A stretch of 64,000 nucleotides of DNA from Flagellatimonas centrodinii (GCF_016918765.2 NZ_CP092104.1:2728001-2792000); one strand, 5' to 3'. Counted from the first letter of the stretch, positions 32,536 to 44,076 are shown. A program made the numbers and translations. Notes: generated from the letters alone by a model not told the origin.

Positions 32536-34368
32536 ATGGCAGTGGAAGCGCAGGGAGGGGATTTGCTGCGGGTGGTGGCGCTGCTGGGCGCCGGGGTGGT
32601 GGCAGTGCCCCTGTTTCGGCGTCTCGGTCTGGGTTCGGTACTCGGGTATCTCGCCGGCGGTCTGGTGATCGGTCCGTTCGGGCTGGGCCTGTTCTCTGAC
32701 CCGGAAGCGATCCTGCACATCGCCGAAATCGGCGTCGTGATGTTCCTGTTCATCATCGGGCTGGAGATGCAGCCGGGGCGACTGTGGAACCTGCGCCGAC
32801 AGATTTTCGGCCTTGGGGTGATGCAGGTCTCGCTGTGTGGCGCCCTGCTGACGGCAGTCGGCATCGGCATCCTCGGGTTGCCGCCTCCGACTGCTTTCGT
32901 AGCGGCCCTCGGCCTGACACTGTCATCCACCGCGATGGTGATGCAGTTGCTCGATGAGCGCGGCGAGAGCGCCACGCCGCCTGGTCAGAAAGTGGTGTCC
33001 ATCCTGTTGCTGGAAGACCTCGCGATCGTGCCCCTGTTGGCCCTGGTGGCATTTCTGGCGCCAGCCGGTGATGCCGATGCCGGCGCCTCGCGCTGGGGGG
33101 GCGTGCTGATCGGACTGGGCGCGGTGGCTGGGCTGGTGGTCGCCGGCCGTTGGTTGTTGAGCCCGATGTTCCGCGTTCTGGCGGCCGCGCGCGCGCGCGA
33201 AGTGATGACCGCTGCGGCGCTGCTGGTGGTGCTGGGGTCGGCCTTGCTGATGCAGTGGGGCGGTCTGTCGATGGCGATGGGTGCGTTTCTTGCCGGCGTA
33301 CTGTTGTCGGAGTCCAGTTTCCGTCATCAACTTGAAGCCGATATCGAGCCATTCCGCGGGATCCTGCTGGGCCTGTTCTTCCTGGGGGTCGGCATGTCGC
33401 TGGACCTGGGTGTGTTTGCCCGCCACTGGCCCTTGTTGCTGGGCGGCGTGCTGGCATTCAAGCTGCTGAAGGGCGCGGCGGTCTATGTCGTGGCGCGCCT
33501 GACGCGCGCACAGCATCGCGATGCGATGCATCGCGCGCTCACCATGTCGCAGGGGGGCGAGTTTGCATTCGTGTTGTTTGCCGCCGCCGCCGCCGCCGGC
33601 CTGTTCAATGTCGAGCTCCACGCCCTGCTGACCGCCATCGTGATTCTGTCGATGGCATTGACGCCACTTGGCATGCTGGCCCTGCGCTGGCTGGCGCCCG
33701 AGCCGGATGACAGTCCGTCAATGGACGGTGTCGACGTCGCCAATGATCTCCACGGGGACGTGTTGATCGTCGGATTTGGCCGCTTTGGTCAGGTCGCCAG
33801 CCAGTCGCTGTTGGCTCGCGGGATTGATGTCACCATCATCGACATCGATACCGAGCGGATCCGTAATGCAGCCCGCTTCGGTTTCAAGGTGTATTTCGGC
33901 GATGGCACCCGTCTGGACGTGCTGCATGCCTGTGGTGCCGATCGGGCCAGTGCCGTGGCGGTTTGTGTCAATGATCAAGCGGCAGCCAGCCAGATCAGCC
34001 AACTGGTGCGTCACAGTTTTCCGCAGGCCAAGGTGCTGGTGCGGGCCTTTGATCGCCAGCACGCGCTGACCTTGATCCAGGCCGGTGTTGACTTCCAGAT
34101 TCGGGAAACCCTGGGCTCGGCCATGACCCTCGGTGAGGCTACCCTGAAGGCCGTCGGGGTTCCGGCAGCCGAGGCAGCCGAGATTGTCGACGACGTCCGT
34201 CGTCGTGATGCCGAGCGGCTCACACTGGAGGTTGCGGGGGGTATCGGCGCCGGGCGCGATCTGCTGCATGGCAATGCGCCGGTGCCGGCGCCGCTGACGA
34301 CACCCCGTCGCAGCGCCAAGGCACTCAACGATGCCGCAGCGCAGGCCACCGGTGACGCGACGTCCTAG
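32536..34368 (+). CDS. Kef-type monovalent cation:proton antiporter
   Basis: The 610-residue CPA2-family transporter has twelve or so membrane helices in residues 10-385 (FLFIIGLEMQPGRLW, SSTAMVMQLLDERGE). They are followed by an RCK/TrkA-N domain with the NAD-binding motif VLIVGFGRFGQVASQSLL and the acidic IDIDTERI. This layout matches KefB/KefC potassium efflux systems, which protect against electrophiles. A long polar C-terminus (after about 555) is specific to this protein. No ancillary KefF/KefG gene is adjacent; gloB lies 1.1 kb away, which may matter because both respond to methylglyoxal in E. coli. The gene is convergent with mltD. Confidence 0.88.
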   Translation: MAVEAQGGDLLRVVALLGAGVVAVPLFRRLGLGSVLGYLAGGLVIGPFGLGLFSDPEAILHIAEIGVVMFLFIIGLEMQPGRLWNLRRQIFGLGVMQVSLCGALLTAVGIGILGLPPPTAFVAALGLTLSSTAMVMQLLDERGESATPPGQKVVSILLLEDLAIVPLLALVAFLAPAGDADAGASRWGGVLIGLGAVAGLVVAGRWLLSPMFRVLAAARAREVMTAAALLVVLGSALLMQWGGLSMAMGAFLAGVLLSESSFRHQLEADIEPFRGILLGLFFLGVGMSLDLGVFARHWPLLLGGVLAFKLLKGAAVYVVARLTRAQHRDAMHRALTMSQGGEFAFVLFAAAAAAGLFNVELHALLTAIVILSMALTPLGMLALRWLAPEPDDSPSMDGVDVANDLHGDVLIVGFGRFGQVASQSLLARGIDVTIIDIDTERIRNAARFGFKVYFGDGTRLDVLHACGADRASAVAVCVNDQAAASQISQLVRHSFPQAKVLVRAFDRQHALTLIQAGVDFQIRETLGSAMTLGEATLKAVGVPAAEAAEIVDDVRRRDAERLTLEVAGGIGAGRDLLHGNAPVPAPLTTPRRSAKALNDAAAQATGDATS

Positions 34369-34388
34369 GGCCCGGTATCGGGCGGGGG

Positions 34389-35444
34389 TCAGCTGGCGCC
34401 GTGTTCGATCAGCAGACGCCGGCCGGGTCGCAGCACACTGTCGGGCCGAATGCGGTTCCAGGCGCAGAGCGCCCGAACACTGACCTGATGGCGACGGGCG
34501 ATCAGCCACAGCGAGTCGCCCGGCGCCACCACCACCACCTTCTGACCGGGTGTCGGGCGGGCGGGAAAGTGACTCTTCGCCAATGTCGTGCGCAGTCGCT
34601 CAGCTTCGGCCTCCGGCAGTAGCACGAAGGGCTTGCCGGTGGTATTTCCGAGATCGAGCAGGCCCGGGTTGTATTCACGGACCAGTCCGCGGTCCACACC
34701 CGCGGCATCAGCGGCGGCGGCCAGGTTTACCGGCTGTCGCAGCGTCACGATCTGTCCAGCTTGGTGATTGGCGATGGGGGGGAGCGTGATGCCGAAGCGT
34801 TCCGGCTGCTTGACCAGCAGGGCGAGGCCCAACAGGCGCGGTACATGCTCGCGGGTCTCGCGGGGCAGCGTCAGGTCCCAGAAATTCCGGCTGTCGGCCG
34901 CACGCAGGGCCTGTCGGAGCTTGCCGCGGCCGACGTTGTACGCCGCCAGCGCCAACAGCCAGTTGTCGAAGCTATCGTGCAGATTATGCAGGTAGGTCAA
35001 AGCAGCACGGGTGCTCGCGACGACGTCGCCACGGGCGTCGTAGTTGGATGCGGCCGACAGCCCCATTGCCGAACCTGTGCCCGGAACGAACTGCCAGAGC
35101 CCGCCAGCGCCACGCTGCGACCGCGCCTGGGCGTCGAAACCGGATTCGACGGCGGGTAGCAGCGCGATCTCCAGTGGCATGTCCCGGAGCTCCACGGCTT
35201 CGACGATGTACCAGAGAAACGGCTCGGCGCGCGCCATCATCTGTTCGAATTGCAGCGGGTGCTGGGCATAGTGGCGTGCCCAGGTCACGGTCTCCGGTTG
35301 TTCCGGATCGACCATGCGCATGCCGGCCGCGATCCGCGGCCAGATACTCTCATCGGTCGAGCCGTCGGCACGTGCCACCCCACCGTAAAGACACGTCAGT
35401 GCCAGGGCCAGCATGGCGCCGACCCACCCCAGTCTTGTTGTCAT
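34389..35444 (-). CDS. mltD: Membrane-bound lytic murein transglycosylase D
   Basis: The 351-residue protein has a signal peptide (MLALALTCLYGGVARA), the lytic transglycosylase domain with catalytic Glu in LLPAVESGFDAQARSQRGAG, the family motif LWQFVPGTGSAMGL, and AYNVGRGKL. One C-terminal LysM domain follows (VVVVAPGDSLWLIARRHQVS). It cleaves the peptidoglycan glycan strand to 1,6-anhydro products in the periplasm. E. coli MltD has two LysM repeats; here only the last is well conserved. The ATG at 35444 is chosen because it directly precedes the signal peptide. It lies beside gloB, the classical neighbour. Confidence 0.88.
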   Translation of the reverse strand: MTTRLGWVGAMLALALTCLYGGVARADGSTDESIWPRIAAGMRMVDPEQPETVTWARHYAQHPLQFEQMMARAEPFLWYIVEAVELRDMPLEIALLPAVESGFDAQARSQRGAGGLWQFVPGTGSAMGLSAASNYDARGDVVASTRAALTYLHNLHDSFDNWLLALAAYNVGRGKLRQALRAADSRNFWDLTLPRETREHVPRLLGLALLVKQPERFGITLPPIANHQAGQIVTLRQPVNLAAAADAAGVDRGLVREYNPGLLDLGNTTGKPFVLLPEAEAERLRTTLAKSHFPARPTPGQKVVVVAPGDSLWLIARRHQVSVRALCAWNRIRPDSVLRPGRRLLIEHGAS

Positions 35445-35481
35445 GCCGGTACGGTACCCAAGCGCTTGCTGGCGGGCAATC

Positions 35482-36261
35482 TCAGTTCGGGCGAAAGCCG
35501 TCCTTCCAGTGGCGCAAGGCGGCGAAGGCGCTGATGCTGTCGGTGACCGTTCGCCCGGTTGCAGCTGCGGCTGCAGCGCGGACAGCCGGCTGATCACATC
35601 GCAGGAAGGGGTTTATGGCGCGTTCGCGGGCTAGCGTTGTCGGCAGGCTCGGTTCGCCGCGCGCCCGCCGACGTATCACTTCGGTCTGCCAGTCAGCGAC
35701 ATCGGTATTGTCCGGCTCGACGGCGCGAGCGAATTGCAGGTTGGCGAGGGTGTACTCGTGGGTGCAGGCGATGCGGGTGGCGGCGGGATAGGCATCGAGT
35801 CGCTGCAGCGATGCGTGCATCTGCGCCGGTGTGCCCTCGAACAGGCGACCGCAGCCGGCCGAGAACAGGGTGTCACCGCAGATCAACCAGCCGTCGATGG
35901 CATACCCGATATGCCCTAGTGTGTGGCCGGGCAGGGCGATCACGTCGGCAGTACCGACGACCAATGGCAGGCGCTCGCCGCCCGCCAGGGGCTGCGTCAG
36001 CATCGGAATGCGCGCAGCTTCCGAGGCCGGGCCGTAGACCGGAATCTCGTGATCGTCACGCAGGGCGTCGACGCCGGCGATATGGTCCGGGTGCCAATGG
36101 GTGATGAGGATGGCGTGCAGTTTCAGTCTTTGTGCGGCCAGTGCAGCCGCCACCGGCGCGGCATCCCCCGGGTCGACGATGACCGCATCATGGCTGTCGT
36201 CGTTGCGGCGCAAGCACCAGACGTAGTTGTCGCTGAGAATCGGGATCGGTTCGGCAATCAT
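35482..36261 (-). CDS. gloB: Hydroxyacylglutathione hydrolase (glyoxalase II)
   Basis: The 259-residue metallo-beta-lactamase-fold enzyme has the metal motif THWHPDH, then LPGHTLGHIGY, the bridging Asp in GDTLFSAGCGRLFEG and the final His in THEYTLANLQFA. It hydrolyses S-D-lactoylglutathione to D-lactate, completing methylglyoxal detoxification. The ATG at 36261 (MIAEPIPILSDNYVW) is the normal family start; the longer frame has no support. It is divergent from the methyltransferase-rnhA-dnaQ group with 41 bases between, and mltD follows it downstream. This gene order is conserved widely in gammaproteobacteria. Confidence 0.93.
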   Translation of the reverse strand: MIAEPIPILSDNYVWCLRRNDDSHDAVIVDPGDAAPVAAALAAQRLKLHAILITHWHPDHIAGVDALRDDHEIPVYGPASEAARIPMLTQPLAGGERLPLVVGTADVIALPGHTLGHIGYAIDGWLICGDTLFSAGCGRLFEGTPAQMHASLQRLDAYPAATRIACTHEYTLANLQFARAVEPDNTDVADWQTEVIRRRARGEPSLPTTLARERAINPFLRCDQPAVRAAAAAATGRTVTDSISAFAALRHWKDGFRPN

Positions 36262-36302
36262 GGCGGTATCATGGGCCGAAGCCCCCGAGCGTCTCAAGCC
36301 GC

Positions 36303-37070
36303 ATGCCCCGTCAACCCGTCCGTCCCCTGCATCGGATTACCCGTGCCGCCCACGCGCGCTGGTGGGCCACCCCTCGGGCGCAGCGCCTGGTCGGGCTGTC
36401 CCGGACGGCGCTGGCAGAGCGGTTGCCCGATGTCTTCGGGCGGGAGTTGCTGCAGATCGGGTGCTGGGGTGGACACGTGATGGTCGACGCGGCGGCGACC
36501 CTGCACCGGGCGGTATTGGGTGCGCCGCTGTCGGCCGGCGCCCAGGCCTGGATGGAGCCGGAGGCGTTGCCGTTGCCGGCCGACAGCATTGACGGGGTGC
36601 TGTTGCCGCACACCCTCGAGTTCTGTGGCTCCCCGCACCAGGTTCTGCGCGAGGTTGATCGGGTGCTGAATGATCGTGGCCAGCTGTTCATTCTGGGTTT
36701 CAATCCGTGGGGTTCCAGCGCTTGGCGCAGTCGTTTTCGCTGGCCGCGCCAGCGGCCGCCTGACGGTATCCGCCTGACCCGGGTCGGACAGCTCGAGGAC
36801 TGGCTGGCACTGCTCGATTTCGAGGTGACCGAAGTGCATCGATTCAGTGCCGGTTTCCCGTGGTTGCTGCCGTCCAGTGATGGCGTCACCGTCTGGTGGC
36901 GCTGGCTGCTGCAGCCGTTTCAGGAGGTTTATCTGCTCAGTGCCCGCAAGCGAAAGCTGCCGATGAATTTGCTGCCGCGCCCGCAGCGGGCGCAGCCGCG
37001 GTCCCTGATCGGTGCGCCGGTGGCCCGCCGTGACGCCAACTTTTCCCGTGGGGACGATTCAGCTGCATGA
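36303..37070 (+). CDS. Class I SAM-dependent methyltransferase
   Basis: The 255-residue protein has a methyltransferase type 11 domain. Its glycine-rich first motif is weak (LLQIGCWGG), but [21 protein letters not shown] and [26 protein letters not shown] are characteristic. The family regularly sits between gloB and rnhA in proteobacteria; the substrate is not established. It overlaps the rnhA start by four bases (ATGA). No membrane segment is seen. Confidence 0.82.
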   Translation: MPRQPVRPLHRITRAAHARWWATPRAQRLVGLSRTALAERLPDVFGRELLQIGCWGGHVMVDAAATLHRAVLGAPLSAGAQAWMEPEALPLPADSIDGVLLPHTLEFCGSPHQVLREVDRVLNDRGQLFILGFNPWGSSAWRSRFRWPRQRPPDGIRLTRVGQLEDWLALLDFEVTEVHRFSAGFPWLLPSSDGVTVWWRWLLQPFQEVYLLSARKRKLPMNLLPRPQRAQPRSLIGAPVARRDANFSRGDDSAA

Positions 37071-37513
37071 ACAAGACCGTGGTGATACATACCGATGGCG
37101 CCTGCAAGGGCAACCCCGGCCCTGGGGGCTGGGGCGTGCAACTGCGCTACGGCGAGCATCAGCGCACGCTCAGCGGCGGCGAGGCGGCAACCACCAATAA
37201 CCGGATGGAGCTGATGGCCGCGATTCAGGCGCTGGAGTCGCTGCGCGAGCCGTGCACGGTAGAGCTGCATACCGATTCCACTTACGTGATGAAGGGTATT
37301 ACCGAGTGGCTGCCCGGCTGGAAGGCCCGCGGTTGGCGCACCGCCGGCAAGCAGGCGGTGAAGAATCAGGACCTGTGGCAGCGACTCGATTCGGCCCGCC
37401 TGCGGCACCGGGTCGATTGGCGCTGGGTCAAAGGACACGCTGGCGATCCCGGCAACGAGGCAGCGGATCGTCTCGCCAACGAGGGCCTTCTCAAGGCCCG
37501 TAACGGCGCCTGA
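37067..37513 (+). CDS. rnhA: Ribonuclease HI
   Basis: The 148-residue enzyme has the four catalytic acidic residues at the same positions as in E. coli RNase HI: Asp10 (HTDGACKGN), Glu48 (NNRMELMA), Asp70 (LHTDSTYV) and the Asp of GNEAADRLA near 134. It degrades the RNA strand of RNA-DNA hybrids. It overlaps the methyltransferase gene and is followed 31 bases later by dnaQ, the conserved order in gammaproteobacteria. Confidence 0.97.
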   Translation: MNKTVVIHTDGACKGNPGPGGWGVQLRYGEHQRTLSGGEAATTNNRMELMAAIQALESLREPCTVELHTDSTYVMKGITEWLPGWKARGWRTAGKQAVKNQDLWQRLDSARLRHRVDWRWVKGHAGDPGNEAADRLANEGLLKARNGA

Positions 37514-37544
37514 GCCGCCGCCACTTCCCAGCGGACTTCGCACC

Positions 37545-38279
37545 ATGCCCGTCCCCCAGCATCGCCAGATCGTGCTTGACACCGAAACCACCGGCCTGGA
37601 GGTGGAGCAGGGACATCGGGTAATCGAGATTGGCTGCGTCGAACTGCACCGTCGGCGGCTGACCCGCAACGACTTTCACCGGTACGTGAACCCTGAACGC
37701 GAGATCGAGGCGGGCGCGGTGGATGTTCACGGCCTGACCAATGCGTTTCTCGGCGACAAGCCCCGGTTCAGCGAGATGGCGGACGAGCTGTGGCGGTATC
37801 TCGAAGGTGCCGAACTGATCATCCACAACGCGCCCTTCGATGTCGGTTTTCTCAACATCGAGTTTGCCCGCGCCGGGCGCGAACAGAAGCTGGAAGACAT
37901 CTGCACCATTACCGACACCGTGGCGATGGCGCGCAAACTGCTGCCGGGGCAGCGCGTCAGCCTGGATGCCCTGTGCAAACGCTACGGCGTTGACAATTCG
38001 ACACGCGACTTCCATGGCGCCCTGCTGGATGCCCGGTTGTTGGCCGACGTCTACCTGGCGATGACCGGGGGGCAGTCGCGGTTGGCACTGGATGATCAGG
38101 GCGGCGACGGGCGGCAGCGCTCGCGGTTCGTCGAGCTGCTCGACCCGCCAGCGCGACCGTTGCCGGTGCATCGCGCCACCGACCAAGAGTGGGTGGCGCA
38201 TCGGGCTCGGCTGCAGGCGATCCACCAGAAAGGTGGCTGTCGCTGGGCGGACGACCTGGGGGAAGCAGTCGAGGATTAA
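37545..38279 (+). CDS. dnaQ: DNA polymerase III epsilon subunit (proofreading exonuclease)
   Basis: The 244-residue DEDDh exonuclease has the motifs LDTETTGLE (Asp12, Glu14), IHNAPFDVGFLN and HGALLDARLLADVYL (His and Asp of motif III). It removes mismatched bases during replication. The C-terminal tail, after about residue 185, contains the segment that binds the alpha subunit. It lies downstream of rnhA, and the intergenic space is short. The convergent ArsR-methyltransferase gene ends three bases after it. Confidence 0.96.
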   Translation: MPVPQHRQIVLDTETTGLEVEQGHRVIEIGCVELHRRRLTRNDFHRYVNPEREIEAGAVDVHGLTNAFLGDKPRFSEMADELWRYLEGAELIIHNAPFDVGFLNIEFARAGREQKLEDICTITDTVAMARKLLPGQRVSLDALCKRYGVDNSTRDFHGALLDARLLADVYLAMTGGQSRLALDDQGGDGRQRSRFVELLDPPARPLPVHRATDQEWVAHRARLQAIHQKGGCRWADDLGEAVED

Positions 38280-38282
38280 GCG

Positions 38283-39221
38283 TCAGCGTTTCCGCGCCAC
38301 CTGTATCGCCTGAGCCGTGATGACCTCGAAGTAGGGTGGGCGCGTCTCGCGCGAGGTGACCCGGCAGCTTTCCACTTTCAATCCGGTTGCGCCCAGTTGC
38401 TTGCGAAGGGTTTCGACGCCGACACCGAGGTTGAGGTGATCGTAGGCCGCCATCGCTGCTTCATGGCGATGCGACTTCAGCGCCGCCACCACCAGCCGGC
38501 CACCCGGCGCCAACAGACGCGCCGCTTCGCCAAGGACGCGCTCAGGGGTCTCGGTATAGGCCAGGGCGTGGAGCGCAAACACGGTGTCGAAACTGCCGTC
38601 ATCGAAGGGCAACGCATGCATGTCGCCCTGATGGAACGTCACGTGAGGAAACCCGCTGAGGCGACGCTCGCCGGCCGCGATGACGGTCGGGCTGATGTCG
38701 ACACACGTCACCATGTCGGCCTGCTCGGCCAACAGTTCAGCAAGCACGCCGTCGCCGGAGGCCAGGTCCAGCACCCGGCCGGGACGGATCAGGCCGATCA
38801 TGGCGCGAGCGGTGGCCTCCCAGGTGCGGCCTGGCGAATAGTGCAGATCCATTCGGCCGGCCACCGACTCGGCCCAGGTCTGGCCGTGCTTTCGGGCCCG
38901 GATACATTCTTCCGCGCGCTCGCGATCGAGCCGGGTCTGACCGTCATCCAGATCGGCGCGCAGGAGTTCCCAGACCGGTAATGCTTCGCCGGCCCGGCTG
39001 GCACAGAACATGGCGGCACCGCCGGTGCGCTGGTCTTGCACCAACCCCGCCTTTCGCAGCCGTGACAGATGGGTGGAGATGCGCGACTGGGCAAGGCCGG
39101 TGATGTCCGTGAGTTCGGCCATGGTGAGCTCGAACTGCTCCAGCAACAGCAGCAGCCGCAGCCGACTGGTATCGCCCAGGAGCTGGCAGAGGTCAGTACT
39201 TTGTTGAAGGGACAGGGTCAT
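38283..39221 (-). CDS. ArsR-type regulator fused to a methyltransferase
   Basis: The 312-residue protein has an N-terminal ArsR winged helix (LLGDTSRLRLLLLLEQFELT, QSRISTHLSRLRKAGLV) joined to a class I SAM methyltransferase domain (VLDLASGDGVLAELLAEQADMV; ALPFDDGSFDTVFALHAL). Similar fusions are often found near methionine-cycle genes and may sense SAM or SAH, but none of those genes is here. The ATG at 39221 matches the usual family start. The Cys pairs of arsenic-sensing ArsR proteins are absent. The function is inferred from domains only. Confidence 0.85.
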   Translation of the reverse strand: MTLSLQQSTDLCQLLGDTSRLRLLLLLEQFELTMAELTDITGLAQSRISTHLSRLRKAGLVQDQRTGGAAMFCASRAGEALPVWELLRADLDDGQTRLDRERAEECIRARKHGQTWAESVAGRMDLHYSPGRTWEATARAMIGLIRPGRVLDLASGDGVLAELLAEQADMVTCVDISPTVIAAGERRLSGFPHVTFHQGDMHALPFDDGSFDTVFALHALAYTETPERVLGEAARLLAPGGRLVVAALKSHRHEAAMAAYDHLNLGVGVETLRKQLGATGLKVESCRVTSRETRPPYFEVITAQAIQVARKR

Positions 39222-39314
39222 GGCGGCGGCGATTGTCCCCGGCCGCCACGGCCAGCGCAAACGGTCAGGGATCCGGGTGCCATGCCGCTCGATAGCGGCG
39301 TGGCACGTCGGGGT

Positions 39315-40226
39315 TCAGGTGTTGCCGTCTGTCGGTGGCGGTGCGGGCGGGGCTTCGGCAGCCCGCTTGCGCTTGCCGCGACTGGTGGCGAGAAAGGCAC
39401 GCGATTCCAGATTGGGCCGCAGCGATTGCACTGCGGTGACGGTTTCGCGGGCTCGGGTGCGCATGGCGGCCGCGACCTGGCGTGCCTGCGTCTGCGCCGC
39501 AGTGGTCTCGCGTTTGACCGTCGATTGGGCGCTGGCGACCCGATTCTGCACCGAGGTGCGGGCGCGGTCTGCTGTGGCCTTGGCCTGGGTGCGGGCCTGA
39601 GCCAGCGTCGTTTTCGCCTGGGTTCGGGCCGCTTCGGCGCGCGCCTTCACGTGGGTGGCGGCCCGGCTGGCGGGAGAGGCAGCCTTGGCGGCGGCAGCCG
39701 GCTTCGCGGCTGCGGCGGCAGGTTTGGCGGCGGGTGCGTTGGCCTTGGCCGCCGGCTTTGCGGCGGGCTTCGCGGCCTTGGCCGGTGCCTTCGGCGCGGG
39801 CTTCGCCTTCGATTTGGCGGATGCAGCCGGCTTCGCTGCGGGCGTTTTGGCCGTCGGCCTGGCCTTGGCAGCCTTCGGCGCGGCCTTGGCAGGCGCCTTC
39901 TTGGCCTTGGGGGCGGCCTTCGGCTTTGCCTTGGCAGCAGCCGTCTTTGGCTTTGCTGCCGGTTTGGTCTTCTTGGCCGGTTTGGCGGCGGTCTTCACTT
40001 TGGCGGCGGCCTTGGGTTTTGCGGCCACCGGTTTGGCCGCAGCCTTGCGAGCGGTTGCGGGCTTGCTGGCCTTGGCCGGGCTGGCCGATTTCGGCTTGCT
40101 CGCAGGCTTGTTCGCTGCGGATGGGGCAGGGGACATGCCGCGAGCGCGCTTGGCGACGGACTCCGCGGCCTTGCGGATGGCAGCCAGCGGGCTACGGCTC
40201 TTTGAAGCGGTTTTTGCGGCAGGCAT
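39315..40226 (-). CDS. Histone H1-like Ala/Lys/Pro-rich protein
   Basis: The 303-residue protein is made almost wholly of Ala, Lys and Pro in imperfect repeats of the type KPAAKPKAAAK across residues 40-190. A helical Ala/Arg/Thr/Gln segment follows (about 190-275), and the tail is short and proline-rich. The composition is like eukaryotic H1 tails and Pseudomonas AlgP/AlgR3, which bind DNA non-specifically. It probably compacts or organises the nucleoid, possibly also as a phasin-like helix. The repetitive coding sequence is prone to length change. It stands alone, upstream of fadBA on the opposite strand. Confidence 0.75.
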   Translation of the reverse strand: MPAAKTASKSRSPLAAIRKAAESVAKRARGMSPAPSAANKPASKPKSASPAKASKPATARKAAAKPVAAKPKAAAKVKTAAKPAKKTKPAAKPKTAAAKAKPKAAPKAKKAPAKAAPKAAKARPTAKTPAAKPAASAKSKAKPAPKAPAKAAKPAAKPAAKANAPAAKPAAAAAKPAAAAKAASPASRAATHVKARAEAARTQAKTTLAQARTQAKATADRARTSVQNRVASAQSTVKRETTAAQTQARQVAAAMRTRARETVTAVQSLRPNLESRAFLATSRGKRKRAAEAPPAPPPTDGNT

Positions 40227-40618
40227 GGTGTTGGGTCTCCCTGATCAGGTGGCGCTCACGCAGAAATCATTCAGCAACGGCAGCGGACAGCTCACGACGG
40301 GGGCGGAAGACGGGAGGAGACACCACTGCGCCGGGCGACGGCGATGGCAGCCGTCGTCCCAAGGTCGTGCGCGGGTTCCCCTAGCCTGCAACCCCTTGAC
40401 TTTCTCCCTGTCAATATTGCAGGAGCATAGGAAGCTGCCTTCCCCCTGTCAAAGGGATACGGGTAGTGGGCTTTTGGCGGGGGCTGGCAGCCACGGGTAT
40501 CATCGACAGGCTATGCACTTTCTGGTGGCGCGGTGGACCGAGGGCCTTCGACGGCACCCCGGTCAGATCCTGGCGCTGAATTTCGCTATTCCCACATCCC
40601 CAATCCCGAGGTGATTCC
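40227..40618. other. Gene-free region between the H1-like gene and fadB
   Basis: This 392-bp divergent intergenic region holds no convincing gene. CCCTGTCAA occurs twice in the same direction (40406-40414 and 40444-40452, 38 bases apart), and a TTGACT that could serve as a -35 element lies just upstream of the first copy. The promoters of both flanking genes must lie here. A fatty-acid-responsive operator is possible, but no known consensus could be matched by eye. Confidence 0.35.
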
Positions 40619-42769
40619 ATGTACGAAGGAAAATCCATCCGTGTGACGAAGCACGACGGCGGCATCGCCGAACTGTGCTTCGACCGCAAGGACGAGTCCG
40701 TCAACAAGTTCGACCAGCAGACGCTGGGCGAGCTACGTGACGTCGCGGCGGCCCTCGCCGCAGACAGCAACCTGAAGGGGCTGGTGGTGACGTCGGCCAA
40801 GAGCGTCTTCATCGTCGGCGCCGACATCATGGAGTTCGGTGCCAACTTCCAGCGCCCGGAGGACGAGATTGCCGCCTGGGGGCTGAAGGCCAACGAAATC
40901 TTCAATGCCATCGAGGATCTGCCGTTCCCGACCGTGAGCGCGGTCAACGGCATTGCCCTTGGCGGCGGCTTCGAGATGGCGCTGTCCACTGATTACCGGG
41001 TGATGAGCGAAACCGCCATGGTCGGTCTGCCGGAAACCAAGCTGGGCATCATCCCCGGCTTTGGCGGCACCGTGCGTCTGCCGCGGCTGATTGGTGCCGA
41101 CAACGCCATCGAATGGATCGCCGGTGCCAGCCAGAACAAGCCCGCAGCGGCGCTGGCGGTCGGCGCCGTCGATGCCGTGGTGAAGCCCGAGAAGCTGTTT
41201 GACGCCGCTGTCAGCCTGGTCAATCAGGCCAATGCAGGCCAGTACGACTGGAAGGCGCGCCGCGCCCAGAAGACTGGCCCGCTGAAGCTCGACATGATCG
41301 AGCAGATGATGGTGTTTTCCACCTCGGAAGCCTTTATCGCCGGCAAGGCCGGCAAGAACTATCCGGCCCCGGTTGCGGCCGTCAAGGCGATCCAGAAAGC
41401 GGCCGGCAAGGGCCGTGACGATGCACTGAAGATCGAGGCCGCGGCCTTTGCCAAGCTGGCCAAGACCACGGTGGCCGACGCCCTGATCGGGCTGTTCCTC
41501 AACGACCAGTTCCTCAAGAAGACGGCCAAGGCGCAGATGAAGGGCGCCATCGAGATCAAGCAGGCGGCAGTGCTGGGCGCCGGCATCATGGGCGGTGGCA
41601 TCGCCTACCAGAGCGCGGTCAAAGGCACGCCGATCATCATGAAGGACATCGCCGATGCGGCGCTGGACCTGGGCATGGGCGAGGCCAACAAGCTGTTGTC
41701 GAAGCAGGTGGCACGCAAGAAGCTGACGCCCGAGAAGGCCGGCGCGATCCTGTCGACCATCCGTCCGACGCTGAACTATGGTGATTTTGGCAACGTCGAC
41801 ATCGTCATCGAAGCGGTGGTCGAGAACCCCAAGATCAAGAAATCGGTGCTGGCCGAGACCGAAAGCCTGGTCAAGCCCGGCACCATCATCGCCTCCAACA
41901 CCTCCTCGATTTCGATCCAGGAGCTGTCCACCGCGATGAAACACCCCGAAAACTTCCTCGGCATGCACTTCTTCAACCCGGTGCACCGGATGCCGCTGGT
42001 AGAGGTGATCTACGCCGACAAGACGTCGAAGGAGGCCATCGCCGCCACCGTGTCGCTGGCCACCAAGATGGGCAAGACACCGATCGTGGTGAAGAACTGC
42101 CCGGGCTTCCTGGTCAACCGCATCCTGTTCCCGTACTTCGGTGGCTGGCTGGCACTGATCCGCGACGGTGCCGATTTCGTCGCCGTCGACAAGATCATGG
42201 AAAAGTTCGGCTGGCCGATGGGCCCGGCCTATCTGCAGGACGTGGTCGGCATCGACACCTCTCACCATGTCGGTGACGTGCTTGCCGAAGGCTACCCGGA
42301 CCGCATGGGCAAGACCTTCGAGACCGCGCTGGATGTGATGTACGAGGCCAAGCGCTATGGCCAGAAGAACGGCATCGGCTTCTTCAAGTATTCGACCGAC
42401 CCCAAGGGCAAGCCGAAGAAGGAAGTGGCGCCGGATACCTATGAGCTGATCGGCAAAGTGCAGCCCAACGGCAAGCAGGACATCAGCGAGGAGGACGTGA
42501 TCGACCGCCTGATGCTGCCGATGATCATCGAAACCGTGCGCTGTCTTGACGAGGGTATTGTCGGCTCGCCGCAGGAAGCCGACATGGGTCTGATCCTCGG
42601 CATCGGCTTCCCGCCGTTCCGCGGTGGCGCACTCAAGTACGCCGACACCCTGGGCATGAAGACCGTGCTTGAAAAAGCCGCCAAGTTCGCGCATCTCGGC
42701 AAGCTCTATGAGCCCACCGAGTCGATGAAGAAAATGGCCGCCGACGGCACGACTTACTACACCAAGTAA
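40619..42769 (+). CDS. fadB: Fatty-acid oxidation complex alpha subunit
   Basis: The 716-residue multifunctional protein has an enoyl-CoA hydratase/isomerase N-terminus ([43 protein letters not shown]). Its 3-hydroxyacyl-CoA dehydrogenase domain contains [16 protein letters not shown] (NAD-binding) and [19 protein letters not shown]. It hydrates enoyl-CoA and oxidises the 3-hydroxyacyl-CoA in beta-oxidation, in an alpha2beta2 complex with FadA. The length is the same as E. coli FadB. fadA follows after a 120-bp spacer containing an inverted repeat. Confidence 0.95.
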   Translation: MYEGKSIRVTKHDGGIAELCFDRKDESVNKFDQQTLGELRDVAAALAADSNLKGLVVTSAKSVFIVGADIMEFGANFQRPEDEIAAWGLKANEIFNAIEDLPFPTVSAVNGIALGGGFEMALSTDYRVMSETAMVGLPETKLGIIPGFGGTVRLPRLIGADNAIEWIAGASQNKPAAALAVGAVDAVVKPEKLFDAAVSLVNQANAGQYDWKARRAQKTGPLKLDMIEQMMVFSTSEAFIAGKAGKNYPAPVAAVKAIQKAAGKGRDDALKIEAAAFAKLAKTTVADALIGLFLNDQFLKKTAKAQMKGAIEIKQAAVLGAGIMGGGIAYQSAVKGTPIIMKDIADAALDLGMGEANKLLSKQVARKKLTPEKAGAILSTIRPTLNYGDFGNVDIVIEAVVENPKIKKSVLAETESLVKPGTIIASNTSSISIQELSTAMKHPENFLGMHFFNPVHRMPLVEVIYADKTSKEAIAATVSLATKMGKTPIVVKNCPGFLVNRILFPYFGGWLALIRDGADFVAVDKIMEKFGWPMGPAYLQDVVGIDTSHHVGDVLAEGYPDRMGKTFETALDVMYEAKRYGQKNGIGFFKYSTDPKGKPKKEVAPDTYELIGKVQPNGKQDISEEDVIDRLMLPMIIETVRCLDEGIVGSPQEADMGLILGIGFPPFRGGALKYADTLGMKTVLEKAAKFAHLGKLYEPTESMKKMAADGTTYYTK

Positions 42770-44053
<1,284 letters not shown>

Positions 44054-44076
44054 ACCGGGATCACGCTCGGTACACG

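Noticed and set aside
39222-39314. An SAH or SAM riboswitch near the ArsR-methyltransferase gene
   Set aside because: The short spacer shows no conserved stem pattern, and no methionine-cycle gene is adjacent.
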